Positions 25,931-34,594 of a stretch of DNA of 64,000 nt are shown in pieces (the first letter of the stretch is position 1; each line of letters begins with the position of its first letter). Both the position numbers and the translations under genes were made by a program. Below the pieces are notes generated by a model. That model did no database searches. It was given only the letters and a program-made list of their open reading frames with translations, and was not told the DNA's origin. This DNA comes from Brenneria izadpanahii (GTDB lineage Bacteria > Pseudomonadota > Gammaproteobacteria > Enterobacterales > Enterobacteriaceae). The stretch spans positions 2,728,001 through 2,792,000 of the forward strand of contig NZ_CP050854.1 in assembly GCF_017569925.1 (NCBI RefSeq). Direction: 5' to 3'.

Positions 25931-26548
25931 TTATCTTCTCACCGCGCCATTAAGGAACAGCCGGACGCCGTTTTTGACCATCTGCTGGATTTTCGCAGGG
26001 GTAAAATGCGGCAGTTCACGTTGAAAGATCAACGCATCGGTTTCGGCTTTAACCAGCGCGGCGAACTGCATTGCGAGGAGCATCGGCTCTTGCTCAATCA
26101 GCTCGCCTTTCTGTACGGCCTCGCCCATCACCTGGGCAAGTTTTTCCATACTATCCTGGATCCCGGACTCCCGAAACAGAATGCCGATATCGGAATGTCC
26201 GGCCTCACCCACCACAACACGGTAGATTTGCAACGCCTGATTATCGCCGGTAAGCGCTTGAAGCATACGCTCGCCAAACCGGGTAAGTTTTTGCTCAAGA
26301 GAAAGCGCCTCGTTGCCGGGCATCGTCAGTTCAGCCGCGGCTTCCGTCAAAAAGCGGGCGCTATAGGTACGGACTACCGTTTCGAACAGCTCTTCTTTCG
26401 AGGTAAAATAGTTATAAAGCGTCGCCTTGGAGCCGCCGACCCGCTTCGCCACTTCGTTCATTGAGGCGCGCTCATACCCTATTTCCAGGAAAAGCTGCGC
26501 CGCCGCGGTGATGATGGCCTGTCGCCGCTCTTCTGTTAATGTCCTCAT
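25931..26548 (-). CDS. TetR/AcrR-family transcriptional regulator
   Basis: This is a 205-residue TetR regulator. The N-terminal helix-turn-helix is visible (AAAQLFLEIGYERASMNEVAKRVGGSKATLYNYFTSKEELF), and the C-terminal ligand domain contains YRVVVGEAGHSDIG, typical of AcrR-like C-terminal domains. A symmetric motif in its promoter (26601-26619) recurs in front of the small lipoprotein at 26925, so it probably represses both itself and that gene. It is convergent with pqiC; whether it also affects the pqi block is unknown. Confidence 0.88.
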   Translation of the reverse strand: MRTLTEERRQAIITAAAQLFLEIGYERASMNEVAKRVGGSKATLYNYFTSKEELFETVVRTYSARFLTEAAAELTMPGNEALSLEQKLTRFGERMLQALTGDNQALQIYRVVVGEAGHSDIGILFRESGIQDSMEKLAQVMGEAVQKGELIEQEPMLLAMQFAALVKAETDALIFQRELPHFTPAKIQQMVKNGVRLFLNGAVRR

Positions 26549-26600
26549 GCAGCCTCCGTTGATTTACTAAACTTCCTTATCAGGAAAATGAATATCAATA

Positions 26601-26619
26601 ACTAAACAGTATGGTTTAT
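26601..26619. promoter_or_regulatory. Candidate TetR operator upstream of tetR gene
   Basis: The sequence ACTAAACAGTATGGTTTAT contains symmetric arms TAAAC/GTTTA around a 6-bp centre, 53 bp upstream of the TetR start. A close copy occurs at 26839-26857 on the opposite strand. The recurrence in one intergenic region makes a shared operator likely, although binding is inferred. Confidence 0.5.
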
Positions 26620-26838
26620 TGGCCGAGTATGCCACATTTGTCCCGCTAAGGCTAAGGCGGTAAGACAATTACCCCGGATAGCAGTAAAAACGCACTCAGA
26701 GACCAAAACACAGCGTTAAATAACATAATCCATTAATTTAAAACCATAAATTACTCATCGTATTTACAGCGAAAGGAATAATCTTAATTATTCATTTCCC
26801 CTGCGATGCACGTTGATTTTCACTAACAACCCCATAAA

Positions 26839-26857
26839 CTATACCAAACCGTTTAGT
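26839..26857. promoter_or_regulatory. Second copy of candidate TetR operator
   Basis: Read on the minus strand this is ACTAAACGGTTTGGTATAG, matching the 26601 site at 15 of its first 18 positions (ACTAAAC, GT, TGGT and TA shared). It lies 68 bp upstream of the small lipoprotein gene and probably overlaps its promoter. Confidence 0.5.
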
Positions 26858-26924
26858 TTTAAATAAATCAATGTGGCACCCGTTGTTCACCCGATAAAAC
26901 GGCCTGACAAAGAAGGAAATGATT

Positions 26925-27074
26925 ATGAAAAAGCTAGTCGCCGCCATTTGCCTGCTTTCCGTTTTTCTGCTCAGCGGCTGTATTGTCGTGGGCAAACATA
27001 ACCATCCGGATCGCCATCACCAGGATGATAACCGCTGGCATGAAACCCATCGCTCACACGATCGCTGGCGTTAA
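26925..27074 (+). CDS. Small His-rich lipoprotein (49 aa)
   Basis: This short gene was found by reading the sequence. AAGGA lies 7 nt before ATG 26925. The product begins MKKLVAAICLL with a hydrophobic core and lipobox LLSGC (Cys 19), then a 30-residue tail rich in histidine, aspartate and arginine (KHNHPDRHHQDDN). Seven histidines in the mature part could bind metal. A candidate TetR operator is upstream and a strong terminator (27129-27156) downstream, so it is a monocistronic regulated unit. The family is not recognised. Confidence 0.7.
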   Translation: MKKLVAAICLLSVFLLSGCIVVGKHNHPDRHHQDDNRWHETHRSHDRWR

Positions 27075-27128
27075 CCCCCGGCCCGTGAAGGTATAACGCC
27101 ATCGCTTCACGGATGATACTCTTCCCAT

Positions 27129-27156
27129 CCGGCGCGGTCTGCGCCGGCTGTTTTTT
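27129..27156 (+). terminator. Rho-independent terminator after small lipoprotein
   Basis: A 7-bp GC stem (CCGGCGC 27129-27135, GCGCCGG 27141-27147) with loop GGTCT is followed by CTG and six T residues. It lies 54 bp after the lipoprotein stop codon. Confidence 0.8.
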
Positions 27157-27258
27157 CCTGAAACGGTAAACGCGGGCCTGACTCGTCACTGAGGCGGCGG
27201 CGAGAGGAAAAAACCGCAATGCGCCGACGGCCGGCGGCGGTGAGAAAGGCCGAACGTC

Positions 27259-27286
27259 TGGACAAATAACCAGCAGCGTCTACAAT
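27259..27286 (+). promoter_or_regulatory. Possible promoter for otsBA
   Basis: TGGACA (27259-27264) and TACAAT (27281-27286, within CTACAAT) are separated by 16 bp. CTACAAT resembles the sigma-S-type -10, and otsBA is sigma-S dependent in E. coli. It lies ~300 bp upstream of otsB, so a nearer promoter may exist. The rest of the 27075-27588 gap holds only the terminator above. Confidence 0.3.
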
Positions 27287-27588
27287 GAATTGCAATGATG
27301 TTCACAGTCGGGTTGTGATTCTTGGGTTATATTTATTCGGTTGTAGAGCGTGTTTATCAACGGATTTATCGAAAATAAACGGTTTTATCCTACCCATGCG
27401 CCGCATGTCCATGTTGTTTCCGTTGCGGCATATCCCTTCATCACCGTGACATCAGACGCTCCTCGCGCGAATGCGATTCTAGAACTTCACTCGATGCGCC
27501 CGTAGCGGCACCGCGACGATAGGCCGCGTAATGCCATACAGCATGCGACACAGTGCAGTGCGAACACTATGCAGACAGGAGAATCGGT

Positions 27589-28389
27589 TTGACCACCATA
27601 GAGACAGACAATACGGCAGACTCGCCCCCTCTCCCTGTATCCGACGGCAGGCGATATGCTTTCTTTTTCGATGTAGACGGCACGCTGGCGGAAATTCGGC
27701 CGCAACCGGACGCCGTTGTCATCCCTTCCTCTGTCCGCGACAACTTGCAGGCGCTGTCGGCCGCATGCCGCGGCGCGCTGGCCCTGGTGTCGGGCCGCCC
27801 CATCGAACAGCTTGATAAACTGGTTGCGCCGCTTAAGCTGCCGCTGGCGGGCGTTCACGGCGCCGAACGGCGCGACGGCGAGGGCAACCTGCATCGCCTG
27901 GCGCTGCCGGCTGAAGTGACGGTTCCGCTGCGGCGGATGCTGGAGCAGGCGATAGCCGCCATGCCGGGCGCGCTGCTGGAGGCCAAAGGCATGGCCTTCG
28001 CGCTGCACTATCGCCAGGCGGCGGCGTATCGGCCGCAGATATTGAAGCTGGCGGAGTCCGCCGTGGCGCAGTTTCCCCAGTTGACGCTGCAACCCGGCAA
28101 GTGCGTGGTAGAGATAAAACCGCAAGGGATAGATAAAGGCGCGGCGATTAACGCCTTTATGCGGGAAGCCCCTTTCAACGGGCGCATTCCCGTTTTTATT
28201 GGAGACGATCTTACGGATGAGAAAGGATTTCTGGCGGTGAACGCCATGCAAGGCGTTTCCGTTAAGGTCGGAGACGGTTCAGGCCATGCCCGCTACCGCC
28301 TCAAACAGGTAACGGACGTTTACCACTGGCTTGAACAAATACTATTACAACTAAAGCATGATAACGTCGGAAAGGAGTTAAGGTTATGA
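27589..28389 (+). CDS. otsB: Trehalose-6-phosphate phosphatase
   Basis: OtsB dephosphorylates trehalose-6-phosphate to trehalose, the last step of osmoprotectant synthesis in the cytoplasm. HAD motifs are visible: FFFDVDGTLAE (nucleophile Asp), LVSGRPIEQL and FIGDDLTDEKGF. GVHGAERRD and LEAKGMAFALHYRQA match E. coli OtsB. A TTG at 27589 is proposed as start. AGGAG lies 8 bp before it, and it gives 266 residues, the same as E. coli, whereas the frame's ATG at 27553 lacks a ribosome site. Its stop overlaps the otsA start (ATGA), as in other enterobacteria. Confidence 0.92.
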   Translation: MTTIETDNTADSPPLPVSDGRRYAFFFDVDGTLAEIRPQPDAVVIPSSVRDNLQALSAACRGALALVSGRPIEQLDKLVAPLKLPLAGVHGAERRDGEGNLHRLALPAEVTVPLRRMLEQAIAAMPGALLEAKGMAFALHYRQAAAYRPQILKLAESAVAQFPQLTLQPGKCVVEIKPQGIDKGAAINAFMREAPFNGRIPVFIGDDLTDEKGFLAVNAMQGVSVKVGDGSGHARYRLKQVTDVYHWLEQILLQLKHDNVGKELRL

Positions 28390-29809
28390 GTCGTCTGGTT
28401 GTCGTATCTAACCGCATCGCTATTCCTGATAAGTCGAAGTCTAGCGCTGGCGGATTGGCCGTAGGTATTCTGGATGCACTGAAAACCACCGGGGATTGTG
28501 GTTTGGCTGGAACGGAGAGATAAGTGAAATATCCGGTGAAGATGAGGATGACCTGAATCTACTGGAAAATGACGGCATCACTTATGCCTCCGTTCCGCTC
28601 AATCAAAATGATTACGACCTCTATTATTGTCAGTTTTCCAATGCCGTCATCTGGCCCGCATTCCATTATCGTATCGATCTGGTGCAGTTTCAGCGCGAAG
28701 CCTGGGAAGGCTACCGCCGGGTTAACGCGCTGCTGGCCAGACGGTTGCAGCCGTTGATTAAGCCGGATGATATTCTGTGGATCCATGACTATCATCTGCT
28801 GCCGTTTGCCGCCGCGTTACGCCAAATAGGCGTGAATAACCGTATCGGATTCTTCCTGCATATCCCCTTCCCCACGCCGGAAATCTTCAATGCGCTGCCC
28901 ACCCATGAAGATCTGCTGAAAATGCTGTGCGAATATGATCTGCTTGGCTTCCAAACGGAAAACGATCGGATGGCGTTTCTTGATAACCTTGGGCAACTGA
29001 CCGCATTGCAGCCGATCGGGGCGAAAACCCATCGCGCTTTCGGCAATACCTTTATGACGGAGGTTTATCCGATAGGCATCGCGCCGGACAACATTCAGGA
29101 GATGGCGTCAGGACCGTTGCCGCCCAAGATAGCCGCCATGAAACGCGAGCTGGGCGATGCGCAAAATATTATTTCCTGCGAGCGCCTGGATTACACCAAA
29201 GGGCTGCCGGAACGCTTCCTCGCCTATGAAGCCCTGCTGGAGCATTATCCGCAGCATCGCGGCAAGGTGCGTTATTCGCAAATCGCCCCAACCTCGCGCG
29301 GGGATGTGCAAGCGTACCAGGATATCCGCCATCAGTTGGAGATGGAGGTCGGTAGAATTAACGGCAAATACGGTACGCTGAACAGTACGCCGCTCTACTA
29401 TCTCAATCAGCATTTCGACCGCCGGCTACTGATGAAAATATTCCGTCTGACGGATGTCGGGCTGGTCACGCCGCTGCGCGACGGCATGAATCTGGTGGCG
29501 AAAGAGTATGTGGCGGCGCAGGATCCCGACGATCCGGGCGTGCTGGTGCTGTCGCGCTTTGCCGGCGCGGCCAATGAGATGACCGCCGCGCTTATCGTCA
29601 ACCCTTACGATCGGGATGAAGTGGCGGCGGCGCTGGATCAAGCGCTGACCATGCCGCGAGACGAGCGTATCGCCCGTTACAACGAGCTGATGGCGATATT
29701 GCGCAAAAATGATATCGCCCACTGGTGTGACAGTTACTTAAAAGATCTGCGTGCTATCCAGCCGCATAGCGCCGGACATAGCGCCGTCGCCAACGTCGCG
29801 GGATTATAG
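28386..29809 (+). pseudogene. otsA: Trehalose-6-phosphate synthase, interrupted by a -1 frameshift
   Basis: OtsA makes trehalose-6-phosphate from UDP-glucose and glucose-6-phosphate. The N-terminus MSRLVVVSNRIAIPD through LDALKTTG reads from ATG 28386, and the rest (LWFGWNGEIS to the end, including [35 protein letters not shown]) reads in another frame from about 28496. The frames join at a GGGG run (28491-28494). One extra G restores GGLWFGW and a 474-residue protein, the E. coli length. As read, the gene gives a 44-residue peptide. It may be a sequencing error, since treF and metI show the same kind of defect. Confidence 0.93.
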
Positions 29810-29880
29810 CGCCGAGCGCCGTCCCGGCTTCGGCCGGCGGCATCTCATCCCTATCAACCCGGCCCCTGCGCCTAATGCCG

Positions 29881-29983
29881 CTCGTTTAAGGAACGGGATA
29901 CCGCAGGCGCAGGCGGCCACGGCGTGAGGCGTCCCTGCGGAAACCCCATCATCCTGTTCCCCCTAAATCCTGGCTTAAACGAG
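29881..29983. repeat. ~100-bp palindromic repeat, copy A
   Basis: Perfect 10-bp terminal inverted repeats (CTCGTTTAAG 29881-29890, CTTAAACGAG 29974-29983) enclose an inner core GTGAGGCGTCCCTGCGG. The core is shared with repeats at 45251-45356 and 56527-56616. The element lies in the 437-bp otsA-treF gap and has no coding frame. Confidence 0.7.
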
Positions 29984-30173
29984 TTGTATTAGTCTCCCGC
30001 CGGGGCTATTCATAAACCGTTGCAAATCAAAGACGCTAAATTGCGGTTTAGCGTGCGCATGCCGAACTGTTGCTTTTATGATTGTAAATAATGGGTTATA
30101 GCGCTTTCACGCCCTGCGCGGCGGAGAAAAACGTGATAGATAGCACACTTTTTGCTGTAAGTGATGAGGCGAA

Positions 30174-30186
30174 TGTCTACACTTAA
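30174..30186 (+). promoter_or_regulatory. Sigma-S-like -10 element upstream of treF
   Basis: TGTCTACACTTAA matches the extended sigma-S -10 pattern (TGtCTAcaCTTAA) 60 bp before the treF start. E. coli treF is partly sigma-S dependent, which supports this. No strong -35 is seen, as is normal for such promoters. Confidence 0.5.
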
Positions 30187-30246
30187 TAGAGAGAAGCCCG
30201 GGCCACGTCCCGTATTTTTACGACGCAATGCTGAGGTTTGTAGCAC

Positions 30247-31901
30247 ATGTTCAATTCGAAATTACACGTTGCTGAATCAGTAGAGTTCGATATCGACCCA
30301 AATCGCCAATATGAACTTGACCCCGTCGAATTAACACCGGATAACATGCTTGAAGCGGAGCCGGAACCAGAAATGATCGAAGGGTTGCCCCCTTCCGATG
30401 CGCTAACGCCCGCCGATCGCTATCTGGAACTGTTCGAACGCGTGCAATCTTCGCGTATTTTTACCGATAGTAAAACGTTCCCCGATTGCGCGCCCAAAAT
30501 TGACCCGTTGGATATTCTCATTCGCTATCGCCGGATGAAAAACAAACCCGGTTTTGACCTGAAACAGTTTGTCGAAGAGCACTTCTGGCTGCCGGAAGAC
30601 CATAGCAACGGTTACGTCTCCAACCCGGAGGACTCCCTTAAAGAGCATATAGATAAACTATGGGGCGTGCTGACGCGCGAGCCTCAAGATCATATTCCGT
30701 GGTCGTCGCTGCTGGCTCTGCCGCAGGCCTATATTGTGCCGGGCGGACGTTTCAGCGAAGCCTACTACTGGGACTCCTACTTCACCATGCTGGGGCTGGC
30801 GGAAAGCGGCCGCAACGATTTGCTGCGTTGCATGGCGGATAATTTCGCCTGGATGATTGAAACCTACGGCCACATTCCCAACGGCAATCGCACCTATTAC
30901 CTCAGCCGTTCGCAGCCGCCGGTATTCGCGCTGATGGTGGAGTTGTTTGAGGAAGACGGCGTGCGCGGCGCCCGCCGTTATCTGGACCATCTGCTGATGG
31001 AGTATGCCTTCTGGATGGACGGCGCCGAATCGCTGGGGCTGAATCAGGCCTATCGCCACGTGGTGTGTCTGCCCGACGGCTCGCTGCTTAACCGCTATTG
31101 GGATGACAGAGACACCCCGCGCGACGAATCCTGGCTGGAAGATGTGGAAACCGCGAAGCAATCGGGCCGTCCGGCAAACGAGGTTTACCGGGATCTGCGG
31201 GCGGGCGCCGCGTCGGGCTGGGACTACTCATCGCGCTGGCTGCGTGATGCGTACCGTCTCGCCAGTATCCGCACCACGCAGTTTATCCCGGTGGATCTCA
31301 ATGCGTTTCTGTACAAGCTGGAGGGCGCCATCGCCAATATCTCCGTGTTGAAAGGAGATAAAGAAACGGAGGCGTTATTTCGCCAGCGGGCGGAAAATCG
31401 CCGCGCGGCCGTCACCCGCTATCTGTGGGACGAAGAGGAAGGCTGTTTCCGCGACTATGACTGGCACCGCCAGCGGATGGGGCTTTTTTCCGCCGCCAGC
31501 ATCGTGCCGCTATATGTGGGGCTGGCCACCCACGAACAGGCCGACAGACTGGCTGAAGCGGTGCGCGCGCGCCTGCTCACTCCGGGGGGCTGATGACTAC
31601 CGAGTATGAAACCGGCGAGCAATGGGATAAACCCAACGGCTGGGCGCCGATGCAATGGATGGCGATTCAGGGCTTTAAAATGTACGGCCATGACCAGCTT
31701 GGCGATGAAATCGCCCGCAACTGGCTAACGACGGTGAATCTTTTTTACCGGCAGCACCATAAGCTGATTGAAAAATACCATATCATCGGCGGCGTGCCGC
31801 GCGAAGGCCGCGGCGGCGAATATCCGCTTCAGGACGGCTTCGGCTGGACGAACGGCGTGGTCCGCCGGCTGATCGGTCTTTACGGAGAAAATTTCGAATG
31901 A
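30247..31901 (+). pseudogene. treF: Cytoplasmic trehalase, interrupted by a -1 frameshift
   Basis: TreF (family GH37) hydrolyses trehalose to glucose in the cytoplasm. Signature motifs [15 protein letters not shown] and [10 protein letters not shown] and the glycine-rich [20 protein letters not shown] region are present. Residues to LLTPGG read from ATG 30247. The next 100 residues ([15 protein letters not shown] to YGENFE) read in a second frame from about 31593. The break lies in a run of six G at 31584-31589; seven would restore [15 protein letters not shown] and a 551-residue protein (E. coli 549). The truncated product would lack the second signature and be inactive. A sequencing error is possible. 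Confidence 0.93.
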
Positions 31902-31962
31902 GGGTTTGCCAACAACGGCCGCATCATTTTTGACCGAGCGTATTTTTTAATCTGGCGCGGTT

Positions 31963-32799
31963 TTAACTCGGCATAATATTGGCGTGTTCGCGCCATTCGC
32001 CCGTTAAAAACCGCGGGTGCCGCATTATATAGCGCCAGGCGTCTTCAATCGGTTTGGGGATATCGACATGGCAAATATAGTTTTTTCCTCTTGGCCCATA
32101 TCCTTGCTCATTATCCCGCAGGCGTGGTATTTCGCCCAACAATAAGGAGATAAAACGATCGATATCCCAGAGGCCGCCATTACCATCGCCAGAGAAACGG
32201 ACGCCATCCGCGCTATCAATCAGACGGGGAATATAGGTCGGCCAGTTGAAAAAAGCAGGTCTATTAACCGAATCCGACCACGTATGGCAAAATGTGGCGT
32301 AAGCCCGGCGCTGTAGCAAGGGGTCTTGAATAAGGACAATATTTCTCGGTTCAAATTGTATTTTTTCCAGCAAATCACGCGTAAATTTCGCATTTTCCCC
32401 CGTATTCCGCGAAGCGCTTTCCAGCAGGATCTGTTCATCGGGCAAATCCCAGAAACGGGCGGCGATATCATGAAACAAGCACGCTTCCGGGCGCGTATCG
32501 GAAGTATCGATATCCCGATAGCGGGGATGCTTTTCAATCGCCGCGGCAAGCAAGCCGGTGGAGTGGCCGATACCGCCGGAAATAATCAAAGGAATACCGC
32601 GGGTCTTCGCCAGGGAGCAAGCGCCGTCGATGGTTGTCAATACCGCATTGCCGGTCAGAACAATCGCGTCGGCGATTAATTCGTCCCGGCGGGAAGAATA
32701 ATCATCGATGGCAAGCCAGGCGGCAATGATATTCACGGCGTCAATAACGTCGGCCGGCATTGGCGGCAATTTCGCTATCGCTGAAACATCGCTATTCAT
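31963..32799 (-). CDS. ydcF: YdcF-family protein (DUF218)
   Basis: This 278-residue protein is of the ElyC/SanA/YdcF group. The DUF218 core is visible (DAIVLTGNAVLTTIDGACSLAKTRGIPLIISGGIGHST, ILLESASRNTGENAKFTRDLL, NIVLIQDPLLQRRAYATF). E. coli YdcF is 266 residues and binds S-adenosylmethionine in vitro; its biological role is unknown. No transmembrane segment is seen. It is convergent with treF and has no co-directional neighbours. Confidence 0.88.
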   Translation of the reverse strand: MNSDVSAIAKLPPMPADVIDAVNIIAAWLAIDDYSSRRDELIADAIVLTGNAVLTTIDGACSLAKTRGIPLIISGGIGHSTGLLAAAIEKHPRYRDIDTSDTRPEACLFHDIAARFWDLPDEQILLESASRNTGENAKFTRDLLEKIQFEPRNIVLIQDPLLQRRAYATFCHTWSDSVNRPAFFNWPTYIPRLIDSADGVRFSGDGNGGLWDIDRFISLLLGEIPRLRDNEQGYGPRGKNYICHVDIPKPIEDAWRYIMRHPRFLTGEWREHANIMPS

Positions 32800-33075
32800 A
32801 TTTCACGATCCCCAAAAGACTTTGCTCATTTTAGCTACGCTGGACATAAATAATCCGCCTAGTGCTGAAGGCATTCTATTCCAGCCGCCCCAATTTGGCT
32901 ATTATCCGCGAGACTCAACGTACCGCCGCTATTTTTCGCACCGCGTTCGCTTAACCATATCCCCCGCCCCTTTATTTAGCGCGAATAAATCGGACGTAAA
33001 AACCAAACAACGATTCCCACTTGAAAAAACGCCAACGGCCTATATATGTAAGGCAAAAAAGGAAGGATAAAAAAG

Positions 33076-33279
33076 ATGACGAAACTCGAATACTTAATGA
33101 AATTTAGACGTTGCAGCAATCTGGATACGCTGGAGCGCGTGTATGAGCACATGCAAGAGAAGGTTCCCGCCTCCGAGCAAAGCGAATTTGAAAGCGCCTG
33201 CGATCACCGGCGGGCGGAAATCATTCATCAGCGGTTATGGGACCGGGTTCCCGCCACGGCCTGGAAAAATGTTGTTTGA
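33076..33279 (+). CDS. Hha/YmoA-family nucleoid-associated modulator
   Basis: This 67-residue protein is of the Hha/YmoA family, which binds H-NS and modulates silencing of virulence and horizontally acquired genes. The match to Hha is clear: YLMKFRRCSNLDTLERVYE, ESACDHRRAEIIHQRLWDRVPATAWK. AGGAAGGA precedes ATG 33076. It lacks the few extra N-terminal residues of Hha and diverges enough to be a paralogue. It is flanked by a HEAT-repeat protein on the other strand. AT-rich DNA downstream (33960-34440) is the kind of target such proteins regulate. Confidence 0.9.
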   Translation: MTKLEYLMKFRRCSNLDTLERVYEHMQEKVPASEQSEFESACDHRRAEIIHQRLWDRVPATAWKNVV

Positions 33280-33311
33280 TGCCGCGCAGGAAAAGCCTCG
33301 CATTTAACTCG

Positions 33312-33845
33312 CTATCCGCACACCCGCTCCATTGACCGAATAAGTTTCTTGCCTCTGGCTTTCATTGCCGGCGTACCGATAACGGCCAATTCCCGGATGT
33401 GCATCAGCGCCTCACGGCGTAACTCAACGTGGTTTAGCGCCAGATCGTGCAAAGCCTGCATGGCTGTAGTCTTCACGATGCTGCTGCGATCGGCCGTATA
33501 GCCGACCAGGGACGAAAAAGCCTTTCGCGATTCGTCCGGCGTCAGCGATAAGCGCGGAACCATCGCCGCGATATGCCAGCGCAGTTCAGGTTGCGAGGCC
33601 GTGACCAACAATTTCAGCATTTGAGATTTATGCGGCGCAAGCAGATCCGCCCTGGCTAGGGAGGCTTTTTCAACCGCGTCGGCGCAGCGCATCGCGATGA
33701 CGGGATCGGGATGACTGATGCCGTGAATAAGTTGAGCAAAAACATCAGCATCAGACCTGGCAAGCGCCGCCGCCTGGTCGGCAAGCCCGATGGATCGCCG
33801 ATCGCCGCCTTTAAGCATTTCCAAAATATCCACTGGCTTTATCAT
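33312..33845 (-). CDS. HEAT-repeat protein of unknown function
   Basis: This 177-residue all-helical protein has tandem HEAT-like helical pairs, seen as periodic segments FAQLIHGISHPDPVIAMRCADAVEKAS, MLKLLVTASQPELRWHIAAMVPRLSL, LVGYTADRSSIVKTTAMQALHDLAL and ELRREALMHIRELAVIGTPAMKARG. Such proteins are usually binding scaffolds. It has no signal peptide. It is convergent with the Hha-like gene, with 32 bp between their stop codons. No enzymatic motif is present. Confidence 0.8.
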   Translation of the reverse strand: MIKPVDILEMLKGGDRRSIGLADQAAALARSDADVFAQLIHGISHPDPVIAMRCADAVEKASLARADLLAPHKSQMLKLLVTASQPELRWHIAAMVPRLSLTPDESRKAFSSLVGYTADRSSIVKTTAMQALHDLALNHVELRREALMHIRELAVIGTPAMKARGKKLIRSMERVCG

Positions 33846-34594
33846 AACGATTGCCTCAATTTAACCGTCTGGACCCATACTCTCCCGCGCCACTACCTTA
33901 TCCATTTTTCCGACAGTATGTCAGTTACTGGCAGGAGCGATTTGTTGGAATGAACGCCGCGCAACACAATAGATATGTATTGTCATAAATTCATCTTCCT
34001 CTTAAATAATATTAATCAGCTTAACCTAATGATTATTTTCTAAAAAAGACAGAAAAATGAAAATTTGTTCGCCCCGGCATATCAAGTTAAAAGATTTATA
34101 TATAACTCTAATATAAAATAAAAATATAACGCGCATAAACAGACACAAGCGATTGATTGCCTTAGATCAAAAAAATGACGATTTAACCATCGAGATTTTA
34201 TTTCTTTACTGATAGTAAAAAAACGATATACGCCGCCTAGCCATCTATGCAACATTAAATAGATAAAAAATAAAATTCATATAATAAACTAATTAATCAA
34301 ACAGCAAACAATATAAAAAATAATATTATGCATTAAACAAATTCATTTTATAACTTTAATAAAACAATCATTTTAATTTTAAACGACAGATAATAATGGA
34401 GGTATTCCAGAGAAAATTAAAATCATCGAAAAAATAAAAGGATATAAACCGTGGTTTGCCGGAATATGCGTTCTGACCGCCACGGATAAACCGGCACTAA
34501 AGATAGATCGCAGGAGCAACAAAATAGTTTGCCGGAATACGATACCTGTGATTTTCCAGTGTCCGACTCGCCGATTTCATGTGAGGGAAACCAA
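33846..34594. other. Long AT-rich intergenic region
   Basis: A 749-bp gap separates the HEAT gene from the kinase-like gene. From about 33960 to 34440 it is strongly AT-rich (long A/T tracts, repeated ATAAAA and TAATA), unlike the GC-rich surroundings. No protein, tRNA or obvious promoter could be identified. Such DNA is a typical H-NS/Hha target, and curved DNA or a transfer boundary is possible. Confidence 0.6.

Noticed and set aside
28386..31901. Programmed frameshifting in otsA and treF
   Set aside because: No slippery heptamer with a downstream structure characteristic of such sites was seen, and these genes are not frameshifted in relatives. A missing base is simpler.
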